A DNA stretch of 64,000 bases from Bacteroidaceae bacterium. Lineage in GTDB: Bacteria > Bacteroidota > Bacteroidia > Bacteroidales > Bacteroidaceae. Positions 15,968 to 24,193 of the stretch are shown in pieces (position 1 is the first letter of the stretch; the number at the start of each line of letters is the position of its first letter). The notes beneath the pieces are model-generated. The model was given only the letters and a program-made list of their open reading frames with translations. It was not told where the DNA came from and did no database searches. The stretch spans positions 28,756 through 92,755 of the forward strand of contig JAKSIU010000006.1 of NCBI GenBank assembly GCA_024398615.1, read 5' to 3'. The position numbers and the translations under genes are program-made.

Positions 15968-16018
15968 TCAGATATGTCCCGTCATTTCGTCTTCATCGTG
16001 TCACTTTTTTAATATAGT

Positions 16019-16050
16019 GTTGTCGGTTAGTATTAATATTAATATCTTTG
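16019..16050 (+). promoter_or_regulatory. hicAB promoter
   Basis: GTTG at 16019-16022 and TATCTTTG at 16043-16050, 20-nt spacer, 17 nt before the hicA start. A close match to the Bacteroidota promoter. Confidence 0.7.
16031..16044. promoter_or_regulatory. Candidate HicB operator
   Basis: TATTAATATTAATA is a perfect 14-nt palindrome filling the spacer and touching the -7 box of the hicAB promoter. HicB proteins with a helix-turn-helix commonly repress their own operon by binding a palindrome in the promoter, so this is the obvious candidate site. Binding is inferred. Confidence 0.5.
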
Positions 16051-16067
16051 CGTAAAATAATCATATC

Positions 16068-16268
16068 ATGAAATACAGTGAACTTGTCAAAATAGTACGT
16101 AGGGCAGGATGCGTTCCAACAGGGAAGCAAATGGGCGGACATCCGCTTTGGATTAATCCCAATACTGGAATGGTATTCAAAATGAGCAATCATTTGAGCC
16201 GGGAGGTAGCTACGGGAACATGTTTGGCAATTCTGAAGGCAGCTGGAGTAATAAAAAAGAACAAATGA
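16068..16268 (+). CDS. hicA: HicA family toxin (mRNA interferase)
   Basis: A 66-residue double-stranded-RNA-binding-fold toxin that cleaves mRNA until neutralised by HicB. The sequence has the HicA/YcfA layout: MKYSELVKIVRRAGCVPTGK, then GGHPLWINPNTGMVFKM with the catalytic His25, then a C-terminal helix LSREVATGTCLAILKAAGV. Full length, with no disrupted residue seen. The stop overlaps the hicB start by 4 nt (ATGA). The toxin-first order is usual for HicAB. Confidence 0.9.
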   Translation: MKYSELVKIVRRAGCVPTGKQMGGHPLWINPNTGMVFKMSNHLSREVATGTCLAILKAAGVIKKNK

Positions 16269-16666
16269 AGATAAAGGCAATTATTGAAATGGCGTCCGAT
16301 GGATCATTCAGTATCTATCATGACAGCGAGGGTCTGGATTTTCTGGTGACAGGAACTGGTAAGACCTTGGATGAGGCCAAGAATGATTTTCTGACAGGTT
16401 TTTCGGAAATCCGTGCATATCGTATGTCGCAAGGTATCAACACTGAAGATGTTGAATGGGTATGGTGTTACGATACTGCGTCATTCATTCGCGAATATGC
16501 ATACGCTTTTACGCTGGCCGGATTATCACGTATAACTGGCGTTAATCAGGGTATTCTTTCTCATTATGCAAACGGAACTTCCCGCCCATCGGACAAAACG
16601 CGTCAAAAGATACAGGATGGAATACGTAAGTTTGCAGATACCCTTTCCAAAGTGGATTTTTGCTGA
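16265..16666 (+). CDS. hicB: HicB family antitoxin with C-terminal helix-turn-helix
   Basis: A 133-residue antitoxin. Residues 1-60 form the partly degraded RNase-H-like HicB domain (MKIKAIIEMASDGSFSIY then GTGKTLDEAKNDFLTGFSEI). Residues ~80-128 form an XRE-like helix-turn-helix, FTLAGLSRITGVNQGILSHY followed by ANGTSRPSDKTRQKI, expected to bind the palindrome in the promoter. The start at 16265 is set by the ATGA overlap with hicA; the frame is open 15 codons further upstream inside hicA. It neutralises HicA and represses the operon, by family knowledge. Confidence 0.88.
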   Translation: MKIKAIIEMASDGSFSIYHDSEGLDFLVTGTGKTLDEAKNDFLTGFSEIRAYRMSQGINTEDVEWVWCYDTASFIREYAYAFTLAGLSRITGVNQGILSHYANGTSRPSDKTRQKIQDGIRKFADTLSKVDFC

Positions 16667-16671
16667 CTTAC

Positions 16672-16697
16672 GCGAACGGAGCCTGTCCCCTGTTCGC
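16672..16697. repeat. REP-like repeat, copy 1
   Basis: The 22 nt at 16674-16695 (core CGGAGCCTGTCCCC) are identical to one arm of the perfect hairpin at 37308-37361. Here GCGAAC (16672-16677) and GTTCGC (16692-16697) close a 6-bp stem. It lies between the convergent ends of hicB and purU, where it could also act as a terminator. Confidence 0.6.
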
Positions 16698-16702
16698 AGG
16701 AA

Positions 16703-17554
16703 TCAGCTGAATACGACGGTCTTGTTCTTGTAGACCAGGATCTTGTGCTCGATGTGCTTCTGGACGGCATGTGACAGGACAATCTTTTCCAGGTCCTTGC
16801 CTTTGTTGACCAGATCCTGAGGCATGTCCTTGTGCGAGATGTGGACCACGTCCTGGACAATGATGGGACCTGCATCGAGCTGGGCGGTCACGTAATGGCT
16901 GGTTGCACCGATAATCTTGACACCGCGGTCGAATGCTGCCTGATAAGGCTTGGCGCCTACGAATGCCGGCAGGAACGAGTGATGGATGTTGATTATGTGG
17001 TTGGGATAACGTGCAATCATGCGGTCGCCTATGATCTGCATGTAGCGGGCCAGGACTATGAAATCGACCTTGTTCTTTTCGAGCAGTTCGAGCATGACCG
17101 ATTCCTGCTCAAGCTTGTTTTCCTTTGTTATGGGAATCTCATAGTACGGAATGCCGAACATCTTTGCCACGGGCTCCATGTCGGGATGGTTGCTTACAAT
17201 GAGCGGTATCTCCACGTTCCACTCGCCTGCGCTGTAGCGGGCAAGAAGGTCAAACAGGCAGTGGGACATCTTGGAAACGAAAATGGCCATGCGGGGCTTC
17301 TCGTCACTGAAGTACAGCTTGAACTCCATGTCGTACTTCTTGGCATACAGGGTGCCGAAATAGTCCTTGATCTTGTCCCTTGGAATCAGGAACTCGTCTA
17401 TGTTCCATTCTATGCGCATGTTGAAGATGTTCTCGACATGGTCAACGAACTGGGCAAGATAGACTACGTTTCCGCGGTTCTCGGTTATGAAATTGGTTAT
17501 GTCGGCAATGATTCCGGGTTTGTCGGGGCAGTGCAGAAGCAGTGTTACGGTCAT
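16703..17554 (-). CDS. purU: Formyltetrahydrofolate deformylase
   Basis: Hydrolyses 10-formyltetrahydrofolate to formate and tetrahydrofolate, balancing one-carbon pools and feeding formate to purine synthesis. The 283-residue product has an N-terminal ACT domain (residues 1-75, MTVTLLLHCPDKPGIIADIT) and a formyltransferase-like catalytic domain with NIHHSFLPAFVGAKPY, IGATSHYVT and QLDAGPII, giving the conserved Asn/His/Asp set. The start at 17554 matches the family N-terminus; an ATG at 17587 is in frame but falls inside the -7 box. Monocistronic, convergent with hicAB. Confidence 0.95.
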   Translation of the reverse strand: MTVTLLLHCPDKPGIIADITNFITENRGNVVYLAQFVDHVENIFNMRIEWNIDEFLIPRDKIKDYFGTLYAKKYDMEFKLYFSDEKPRMAIFVSKMSHCLFDLLARYSAGEWNVEIPLIVSNHPDMEPVAKMFGIPYYEIPITKENKLEQESVMLELLEKNKVDFIVLARYMQIIGDRMIARYPNHIINIHHSFLPAFVGAKPYQAAFDRGVKIIGATSHYVTAQLDAGPIIVQDVVHISHKDMPQDLVNKGKDLEKIVLSHAVQKHIEHKILVYKNKTVVFS

Positions 17555-17584
17555 GACAGATTGATGTTTTTCGTTTCTGGGGTG

Positions 17585-17592
17585 CAAAAATA
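17585..17592 (-). promoter_or_regulatory. -7 element for purU
   Basis: CAAAAATA on plus, TATTTTTG on minus, 30 nt upstream of the chosen purU start. The -33 element is not clear. Confidence 0.5.
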
Positions 17593-17633
17593 CTCAAAAA
17601 CCCGATACGTTGGCATATTTTGCCCGCTACCTG

Positions 17634-18893
17634 CTACCAGGCGTAGTTGAAATTGAGCGTAAGCAGTTCCTTGTACTGGTGGTAGCCCCAGTCCTCGTGC
17701 GGTTTCTTTACACTGTCGTCAAAGCGCCAGTGGGTGAAGAACTGCAGTGAGAAATATTTGGAAAGCTTGTAGTCCAGAGTGTTTTCAAAGTTTATTTCCA
17801 CGCTCTTGAAGGTGGAATAGTACTGGAACTTCGAGTTGAGCGTGAAATCCTTGAAGAACGTGTATTTGAAGTTGCATTCAACCTTGCAACCCATTGAAAG
17901 GAGGTGGTTCTTTCCTTTTTCAATTCCATAATTGGTGACTATGCTGTCAACGCTCACGTAACGGTAGTTGTATGAAAACGGTGAGATCTGGAGTGACAGG
18001 GTAGTGGTGTTCTTCTTGAACTTGGGCTTGTAGTCCATACCTATTGACAGGTTGCTGTATGCCGGGGCAAGGAACTTTGACTTGAGCTTTGTCGGGACTT
18101 TCTGGTCAAATACCGGAAGGAACTGTGTGTAACTCTGCAGCTGGGCAGAATAGTACCAGTCGTTGTGTGCCTTGAGTCCGAATTTGGTGGTCAGTCTGAG
18201 CAGGTCGTCATTGGTGCGTACGTCGCGCTCGCTGCCGGTACCTGTCGAGATGAATCCCAGCTTCATTTCCAGCTTGTTGTCAAGTGTGGTGCCTTCATTG
18301 GCGTAGTTGGCTTCCAGTACGGTCGATGCAAGCACGGAGTGGTTGCTGGAGCCGCCTTTGTACCAGTTCTCCGAGAAATATGTCTGAGTGTACTTGCCCT
18401 GGAAATTGCCGAATGTCTTCCAGTGACGGGTCTTGTATACCTGCGTTTCCTGCTTCTTGTCATCGGTCGGCATGATGGTGTTGAGCCGGGTGTCGCTTAT
18501 GGAAATTCCACTTGCCAGATTTTCTGTTACGGGCTTGACAAGTCTTACCTCCTTGAGCTCACCTTCGGTCTGGCGGACCAGTTCCGGACGGTCAAGGTAG
18601 AGCTTGAGCAGGGCCTTGTCGACAATCAGGTTGGTGCTGTCCGAAAGGGACCGGAATTCCGATATGGGAAGCAGTGATGTGTCGGCCGGAACGGTGGCAT
18701 CGGACTCCAGAGCCGTGGGCTGCAGATCGGTCGCCCTGTCGATTACTGACCGGTAAAGGGTGGCCGGCATGAACAGACGGAACATGAACGGATTGTCCGA
18801 AACGTCATCATAATCAGATTCCTGCGCACAGACATGTGCTGATGACTGCAGAGCCAGTATGGTGACCAATGACAAGAATAATCTGTTTTTCAT
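17634..18893 (-). CDS. DUF3078 outer-membrane beta-barrel protein
   Basis: A 419-residue exported protein: signal peptide residues 1-23 (LFLSLVTILALQSSAHVCAQ), a ~130-residue variable region, then a beta-rich domain beginning HWKTFGNFQGKYTQTYFSENW that matches DUF3078. Alternating aromatic strands (YYSAQLQSYTQFLPVF, FTLNSKFQYYSTFKSVEINF) and the C-terminal aromatic ending LNFNYAW fit an outer-membrane barrel. The family function is unknown. Divergent from yidC with both promoters in a 78-nt gap. Confidence 0.85.
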   Translation of the reverse strand: MKNRLFLSLVTILALQSSAHVCAQESDYDDVSDNPFMFRLFMPATLYRSVIDRATDLQPTALESDATVPADTSLLPISEFRSLSDSTNLIVDKALLKLYLDRPELVRQTEGELKEVRLVKPVTENLASGISISDTRLNTIMPTDDKKQETQVYKTRHWKTFGNFQGKYTQTYFSENWYKGGSSNHSVLASTVLEANYANEGTTLDNKLEMKLGFISTGTGSERDVRTNDDLLRLTTKFGLKAHNDWYYSAQLQSYTQFLPVFDQKVPTKLKSKFLAPAYSNLSIGMDYKPKFKKNTTTLSLQISPFSYNYRYVSVDSIVTNYGIEKGKNHLLSMGCKVECNFKYTFFKDFTLNSKFQYYSTFKSVEINFENTLDYKLSKYFSLQFFTHWRFDDSVKKPHEDWGYHQYKELLTLNFNYAW

Positions 18894-18915
18894 TTCGAGA
18901 GTTCAGTTGTATGCG

Positions 18916-18943
18916 CAAAAATACAATACTTTTTGTACCTTTG
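18916..18943. promoter_or_regulatory. Divergent -7 elements (DUF3078 gene and yidC)
   Basis: CAAAAATA at 18916-18923 is TATTTTTG for the minus-strand DUF3078 gene; TACCTTTG at 18936-18943 serves yidC on the plus strand. The two boxes are 12 nt apart, so the promoters must interfere or be coordinated. -33 elements are not obvious. Confidence 0.55.
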
Positions 18944-18971
18944 CGTCCTGTTAACGAATAAATAGGTAAAA

Positions 18972-20891
18972 GTGGATAGAAAATCATATATCGGACTCCT
19001 GCTTATTGGAGCTGCAATGGTGTTCTTTGTCCTGTGGTCAGGCAAATCCCAAAAGAAGACTGCTCCCCAGCAGGCACAGTATGAACAGAAACTTGACTCG
19101 GCACGGACGGCTGCTCAGGAAAAGACTGAAATGGCGCTTGACAGTGCAATGGTCCAGGCAGTGGAATCGGCTTCCGATTCCCTTTCACCGCTCTTCCCGG
19201 CTCTGCACGGCAGCGAACAGACCGTCACTCTTGACAACGGTCTGGTACAGATAGACATAACCAGCAAGGGCGCTACTCCCTCGAAGGTGGTGCTTCCGGG
19301 ATACAAAAACCAGCAGGGTGGTCCCGTATGCCTTTTCGATAAGGATGAAATCAACATGAACTTCAAGTTCGACGGCAAGAACATGAACATTCTGAGCCGC
19401 GATCTTTACTTCCAGCCAGTCGGCGTGACATCCACATCGGTCACCATGCGTCTGGAGACCAACGGTTACGGACACATGGATTTCATCTATTCTCTGCTGC
19501 CTGAAAGCTACATGCTGAATCTTGACATCAAGGCTGTCGGCATGGACAACTTCTTCAGCACCGGAACTGAAACCCTTGCCGTTGACTGGATTCAGAATCT
19601 GCGTCAACAGGAGAAGGGATTCGACTTCGAGCAGCGCTATACGGAACTCACATACAAGCGTAACGACAAGTCAAAGGCAAAGCTTCTTGGCACCCCGATG
19701 CTCAAGAGGAAGAGCACGGCAATGCTGTCGGCCGCCAGAAAGCTTACCGTTGAGGAACCGCTTGACTGGGTCGCTTTCAAGAACCAGTTCTTCTCATGCA
19801 TAATGATGTCCAATTCGTGCTTTGAGGCCGATGCCAAGCTGGCCGGACAGTCATATAAGGAAGGTAAGGGCTATCTGAAAAAACTCATGCTGCAGGCAAG
19901 GAACCAGTTCGACCCGAGAGGTGCCGAGGCAAGCTGCTTCCAGTTCTATTTCGGTCCTAACGACTATGCCGTTCTCAAGGACAACAGCAAGCTGTCACGC
20001 GGTGAGGGCAAGGCAAGACTGAACGCAGTCATCAATCTGGGATGGCCTGTGGTGCGTGAGGTGAACCGTTTCCTGCTCATTCCTCTGTTCAACCTGCTTT
20101 CACACTGGAATCTCAATATGGGTCTGGTCATACTGCTCATGACAATCATAGTCAAGCTGCTGGTAATGCCTGCCCAGGTCAAGTCATACATGTCAAGCGC
20201 CAAGATGCGCGCTCTGAAGCCGTATGCTGACCAGATTGCAGCCCAGTACCCCAAGGAGGAGGATGCAATGAAGAAACAGCAGGAGACCATGGCTATGTAC
20301 AGCAAGTACGGAGTCAGCCCAATGGGCGGATGTCTGCCTGCCCTGGTGCAGATGCCGGTCTGGATGGCTTTCTACTTCCTGGTTCCTAATGCAATCGAAC
20401 TCCGCCAGCAGAGCTTCCTCTGGGCAACTGACCTTACCGGTTTCGATGACCTGATTCATTGGAACACCCATATTCCATGGATTGGAACTCATCTGAGCAT
20501 ATTCTGCGTGCTGTTCTGCGTGACGAACATAATCAACACCGCCATTTCAATGAAACAGCAGCAGGTGACTCCCGGTCAGGAAGAAACCCAGAATATGATG
20601 AAGTGGATGATGTACCTGATGCCGGTGTTCTTCTTCTTCGGATTCAACAACTATTCTTCAGGTCTGTGCTACTACTACTTCATATCCGGTCTGGTAAGCA
20701 TCATCACAATGATATGGCTGCGCCGCTCCACCGATGAGAAGAAGATTCTGGCTAAACTTGAGGCCGATTATGCAGCCAGCCGCAACGATCCGTCCAAGGC
20801 CAAGAAGGCATCGGGTATGATGGCCCGCCTTGAGGCCATGCAGAAGGAGCAGGAGAGGCTCCAGCAACAGCAGCAGCGCAGGAACAACTGA
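18972..20891 (+). CDS. yidC: Membrane protein insertase YidC
   Basis: Inner-membrane insertase, alone or with SecYEG. The 639-residue product starts at a GTG (MDRKSYIGLLLIGAAMVFFV); no ATG fits the conserved N-terminal helix, so GTG is the likely start. Residues 5-22 form the N-terminal anchor, ~60-350 the large periplasmic beta-sandwich, and ~375-600 the conserved five-helix insertase core with MGGCLPALVQMPVWMAFYFL. The tail is basic and glutamine-rich (EQERLQQQQQRRNN), as expected for ribosome contact. The ABC transporter gene begins 9 nt after its stop. Confidence 0.96.
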   Translation: MDRKSYIGLLLIGAAMVFFVLWSGKSQKKTAPQQAQYEQKLDSARTAAQEKTEMALDSAMVQAVESASDSLSPLFPALHGSEQTVTLDNGLVQIDITSKGATPSKVVLPGYKNQQGGPVCLFDKDEINMNFKFDGKNMNILSRDLYFQPVGVTSTSVTMRLETNGYGHMDFIYSLLPESYMLNLDIKAVGMDNFFSTGTETLAVDWIQNLRQQEKGFDFEQRYTELTYKRNDKSKAKLLGTPMLKRKSTAMLSAARKLTVEEPLDWVAFKNQFFSCIMMSNSCFEADAKLAGQSYKEGKGYLKKLMLQARNQFDPRGAEASCFQFYFGPNDYAVLKDNSKLSRGEGKARLNAVINLGWPVVREVNRFLLIPLFNLLSHWNLNMGLVILLMTIIVKLLVMPAQVKSYMSSAKMRALKPYADQIAAQYPKEEDAMKKQQETMAMYSKYGVSPMGGCLPALVQMPVWMAFYFLVPNAIELRQQSFLWATDLTGFDDLIHWNTHIPWIGTHLSIFCVLFCVTNIINTAISMKQQQVTPGQEETQNMMKWMMYLMPVFFFFGFNNYSSGLCYYYFISGLVSIITMIWLRRSTDEKKILAKLEADYAASRNDPSKAKKASGMMARLEAMQKEQERLQQQQQRRNN

Positions 20892-20900
20892 TAGAGCGTT

Positions 20901-23864
20901 ATGAACGACATTGTCCTTTCCAGTCTGACGAATCTGTTCGCTCTGTTTGGGGCAAGCAATGACGTTGACAGCGAGAAGACGCAGAAAATCATCACAAACT
21001 ATCTGATGCGTCATTTCGGCATACGCTCTCCGAAATCGTATCTGAATCTTTACAATGATCTGCGCGGTTTCTATGACGAGACTCCTGATCTGGACAAGGA
21101 AATGGTCGTGGCAGGCATCTGCCAGAAACTGCAGGCCCGCATCACCCAGATGGAACAGCTGCTAATGCTGCTCCGACTCATGGAATTCTGCAAAATGGCA
21201 TCGGAACATGCACATGTTCTTGATGATCCTCTGTTCCGGACAGTAGCCGGAAACTTCAACATAAGCGATGACCTGTTCTCAGCGTGTCTTGACTACGCAG
21301 ACTGCGGAGCAGGCAGCCGTGAGACCGGTGTTGCCGATGAGCACGGTGTAATGCTCCATTCATACGGTCCGGATGCACAGCCTGTGCTCAAGACCCTGTG
21401 GCTGAAGTCATACAACCGCCTGCTTTTCACTTACATGGGAACCGATGAGGTGCTCATGGAGGATGTTCCGGTTCTGGCCGGAGCGTTCCAGATATGGCAG
21501 AAATGCGGCGTGCTCAAATGTACCCGTTGCAATCCGGCCTACTATTCATCCATAATGTCGGCTTACGGTGAGGGTGAAGGTAAGGATGCTGTCGAGATGT
21601 GCGGCCGTGACCTGAATTTCCGTTTCGCCAACAATCCCACATTCGGTCTGCACAATTTCAGCTTCTCGCTGAAAAGCGGCCAGCTGGTGGCCATCATGGG
21701 TGGAAGCGGTACCGGCAAATCCACACTGCTCAACATTCTCAACGGAAGCATCATTCCTCAGGAAGGAAAGATTACGATAAACGGACACGACATACATGAA
21801 CCGGCCGCAAAGGCCCTGATCGGTTTCGTTCCCCAGGATGACCTGCTCATTGAGGAACTGACCGTGTATCAGAATCTGTGGTTCACGGCAAAGCTCTGCT
21901 TCAGCGGAATGTCCGATGCTGAACTCGATGCCAAGGTCATGTCCACACTGGTGGATCTGGGTCTGGATCAGGCACGTGACCTCAAGGTCGGTTCTCCAAT
22001 GAACAAGTACATATCGGGCGGTCAGCGCAAGAGACTGAACATTGCGCTGGAACTGATACGTCAGCCGGCCGTGCTTTTCCTTGACGAACCTACATCGGGC
22101 CTGTCATCGACCGATACGGAAAAGGTCATGAACCTTCTTAAGGAGCAGACCTACAAGGGACGTCTCATTGTGGTCAACATACACCAGCCGTCAAGCGATG
22201 TGTACAAGCTGTTCGACCGTCTGTGGCTGCTGGACAAGGGTGGTTTCCCGGTGTTCGACGGCAATCCCATCGAGGCTGTGTCCTATTTCAAGAATGCCGC
22301 AAACTATGCCGATGCACAGGTCACCACATGTCCTGCCTGCGGCAATGTCAATCCCGAGATAGTCCTTAATATTATAGATGAGAAGTCGCTTGACGACAGC
22401 GGCAACCAGACTGAGAAACGTAAGGTCCAGCCGGATGAATGGCATAAGCTGTATCTGGATTCCCGTAAGCAGTTTGAAGCTCCTGCCGTGTCTCCCGTAC
22501 CGGCCAACCGTCAGAAGCGCCCTGATGCTCTGCACCAGATGGTGATATTCCTGCAGCGTAATCTCAAGGCAAAGCTGACAGATGTCCAGTACCTGCTCAT
22601 AACGTTGCTGGAGGCACCTCTGCTTGCCCTGATATGCGGCGTGCTGACAAAATATACTCCGCCACAGGGCTATTCCGTCATGGATAACAGGAATCTGGTA
22701 TCGTACTTCTTCATGGCGATAATAGTTTCCACATTCATCGGAATGAGCGGCAGTGCCGAAGAGATTATCAGGGACCGTGCCATATTGAAGCGCGAAAAGT
22801 TCCTGAACCTGTCATACGGAAGCTATATCTGGTCCAAGATAGTGTTCGTGGCATGCGTCACGCTGATTCAGACGTTCCTGTTCGTGCTTGTCGGAAATGG
22901 TGTCATGAAACTTGAAGGACAGTTCCTGATGTGGTGGGGCATCCTGTTCGCATCGGCTTTGTTGGCAGGACTGACCGGACTGGTGCTTTCGCAGTGCATG
23001 AACTCGATCGTCTCAATCTACATTACGATTCCGCTGTTGCTCATACCGCAGATTCTACTGTGCGGTCTGGTGGTCGATTTCGGTGACCTGAATCCCAAAA
23101 GCAAGACCGGAAACGTACCCGTAATAGGCAATGTGGTGCCGTCCCGCTGGGCATACGAGGCACTTGCCGTCACTTCATTCACCGGTAATCCGTATGAAAG
23201 GGAGATAGCTGAATATGAGGCGATAAAATATACCGCTCAGTATTATGACTATGCGGTCCGGGCCGAACTTGTAAGTTCGCTTGAGACATACCGCGATGAA
23301 CTGCTGAAAGGCGAAGAACCTGATGCTGCCCATCTGCAGCTCATCGGGAATGAAATGCCCAATCTGGCCCGAGTGGCAGGCGTGGAACCGTACGCTGGAA
23401 TCATTTCCGGAAATCCTGACCAGTTCGAAAGTACGTATGCAGGTCTGAAAGAATGGTTGGACAAGGTGGATAATGCCCTTGACGATATGGGCAACCGTGC
23501 AACACTGATGTCAGACCGCGTTATTACCGCCAAGGTGAAGGAACTGGGCGGCAATCAGGCTATGGCAGAGTTCAAGAAAGCCAATTTCAATACAAAACTG
23601 GAATCACTGGTACTCAATGAACAGGCTACCAGCCTATGCAAGGTGGTGGACGCTCATATTATTCCGCAGGCAGGTTTCGTGTTTGTGGAGCCGCGTTCCC
23701 ATAACGGTGGTGCTCCGTTCTACAGCGGTGTCAAGATTCTCGGAGAGACCAGCATCGCTACCCTGTGGTTCAATCTCGGAGTGATGGCAATCATGGCAAT
23801 TCTGGTTGCTCTGGCTCTCTTCTTCGATTTCCCCGGACGCTTTATGCGTAAGGAGCAGAACTGA
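20901..23864 (+). CDS. ABC transporter, fused ATPase and ABC-2 type permease (ABCG-like)
   Basis: A 987-residue half-transporter with the nucleotide-binding domain before the membrane domain. Residues ~1-130 are helical and resemble TerB-like domains, and ~130-215 are linker with a CTRCN motif. The NBD (~225-450) has Walker A GGSGTGKSTLLN, signature ISGGQRKRLNIALEL and Walker B VLFLDEPTSGLSS. A CxxC pair (TCPACGN) lies around residue 475. The ABC-2 membrane domain starts at about residue 560, with helices LISYF-like to ~760, a large ~180-residue extracytoplasmic segment rich in charged residues, and a last helix near the C-terminus. The substrate is unknown. Downstream of yidC by 9 nt, probably one operon. 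Confidence 0.88.
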   Translation: MNDIVLSSLTNLFALFGASNDVDSEKTQKIITNYLMRHFGIRSPKSYLNLYNDLRGFYDETPDLDKEMVVAGICQKLQARITQMEQLLMLLRLMEFCKMASEHAHVLDDPLFRTVAGNFNISDDLFSACLDYADCGAGSRETGVADEHGVMLHSYGPDAQPVLKTLWLKSYNRLLFTYMGTDEVLMEDVPVLAGAFQIWQKCGVLKCTRCNPAYYSSIMSAYGEGEGKDAVEMCGRDLNFRFANNPTFGLHNFSFSLKSGQLVAIMGGSGTGKSTLLNILNGSIIPQEGKITINGHDIHEPAAKALIGFVPQDDLLIEELTVYQNLWFTAKLCFSGMSDAELDAKVMSTLVDLGLDQARDLKVGSPMNKYISGGQRKRLNIALELIRQPAVLFLDEPTSGLSSTDTEKVMNLLKEQTYKGRLIVVNIHQPSSDVYKLFDRLWLLDKGGFPVFDGNPIEAVSYFKNAANYADAQVTTCPACGNVNPEIVLNIIDEKSLDDSGNQTEKRKVQPDEWHKLYLDSRKQFEAPAVSPVPANRQKRPDALHQMVIFLQRNLKAKLTDVQYLLITLLEAPLLALICGVLTKYTPPQGYSVMDNRNLVSYFFMAIIVSTFIGMSGSAEEIIRDRAILKREKFLNLSYGSYIWSKIVFVACVTLIQTFLFVLVGNGVMKLEGQFLMWWGILFASALLAGLTGLVLSQCMNSIVSIYITIPLLLIPQILLCGLVVDFGDLNPKSKTGNVPVIGNVVPSRWAYEALAVTSFTGNPYEREIAEYEAIKYTAQYYDYAVRAELVSSLETYRDELLKGEEPDAAHLQLIGNEMPNLARVAGVEPYAGIISGNPDQFESTYAGLKEWLDKVDNALDDMGNRATLMSDRVITAKVKELGGNQAMAEFKKANFNTKLESLVLNEQATSLCKVVDAHIIPQAGFVFVEPRSHNGGAPFYSGVKILGETSIATLWFNLGVMAIMAILVALALFFDFPGRFMRKEQN

Positions 23865-23920
23865 CGCTTTCTATTGGGCTCAGTGGAAATCCCATGGCGG
23901 TGTTCCTTATGTGCAACTTC

Positions 23921-24116
23921 GTGCCCGCGGCGTTTTTGCATGCTGGAAGGGTGGCTGTGCGGACTTTCTGTGGAATGGCCGATAAGCGACAAGGTCTTTC
24001 AGGCATGAAGAAACGCGGCTGTCCGAAGCGGAGCGAGTTCCGCGTTTCAGCCTGAAAGCCGCAGGAGCAGGCCATGGAGCAGTAGTCCGTACAGCCACCC
24101 TTCCAGCATCCCAAAC
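23921..24116 (-). repeat. Long palindromic intergenic element, copy B (reverse orientation)
   Basis: Second copy, inverted relative to A and C. The arms at 23940-23965 and 24084-24109 pair at 25 of 26 positions but differ from the arms of A and C at five positions, each changed on both sides so pairing is kept. The conserved 18-mer is present as its complement at 23921-23938 (CAAAAACGCCGCGGGCAC when read on the minus strand). The inner nested palindromes are conserved. It occupies most of the 329-nt gap between the ABC transporter stop and the convergent lipoprotein stop; the rest holds a terminator. Confidence 0.83.
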
Positions 24117-24141
24117 ATGTGTTGTGTGAGCGACAGGTAAC

Positions 24142-24168
24142 AAAAAAGGCGACCCGAAGGCCGCCTTT
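24142..24168. terminator. Bidirectional intrinsic terminator
   Basis: AAAGGCG and CGCCTTT form a 7-bp stem with a 10-nt loop, flanked by an A-run on the left (T-run for the minus strand) and TTT on the right. It lies just after the stop of the minus-strand lipoprotein gene. Confidence 0.65.
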
Positions 24169-24193
24169 CCGTATTCTGTATGTGATGTCAGAA

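Noticed and set aside
15993-16280. Minus-strand ORF of 95 codons opposite hicA
   Set aside because: Antisense shadow of hicA and its promoter, with no family resemblance.
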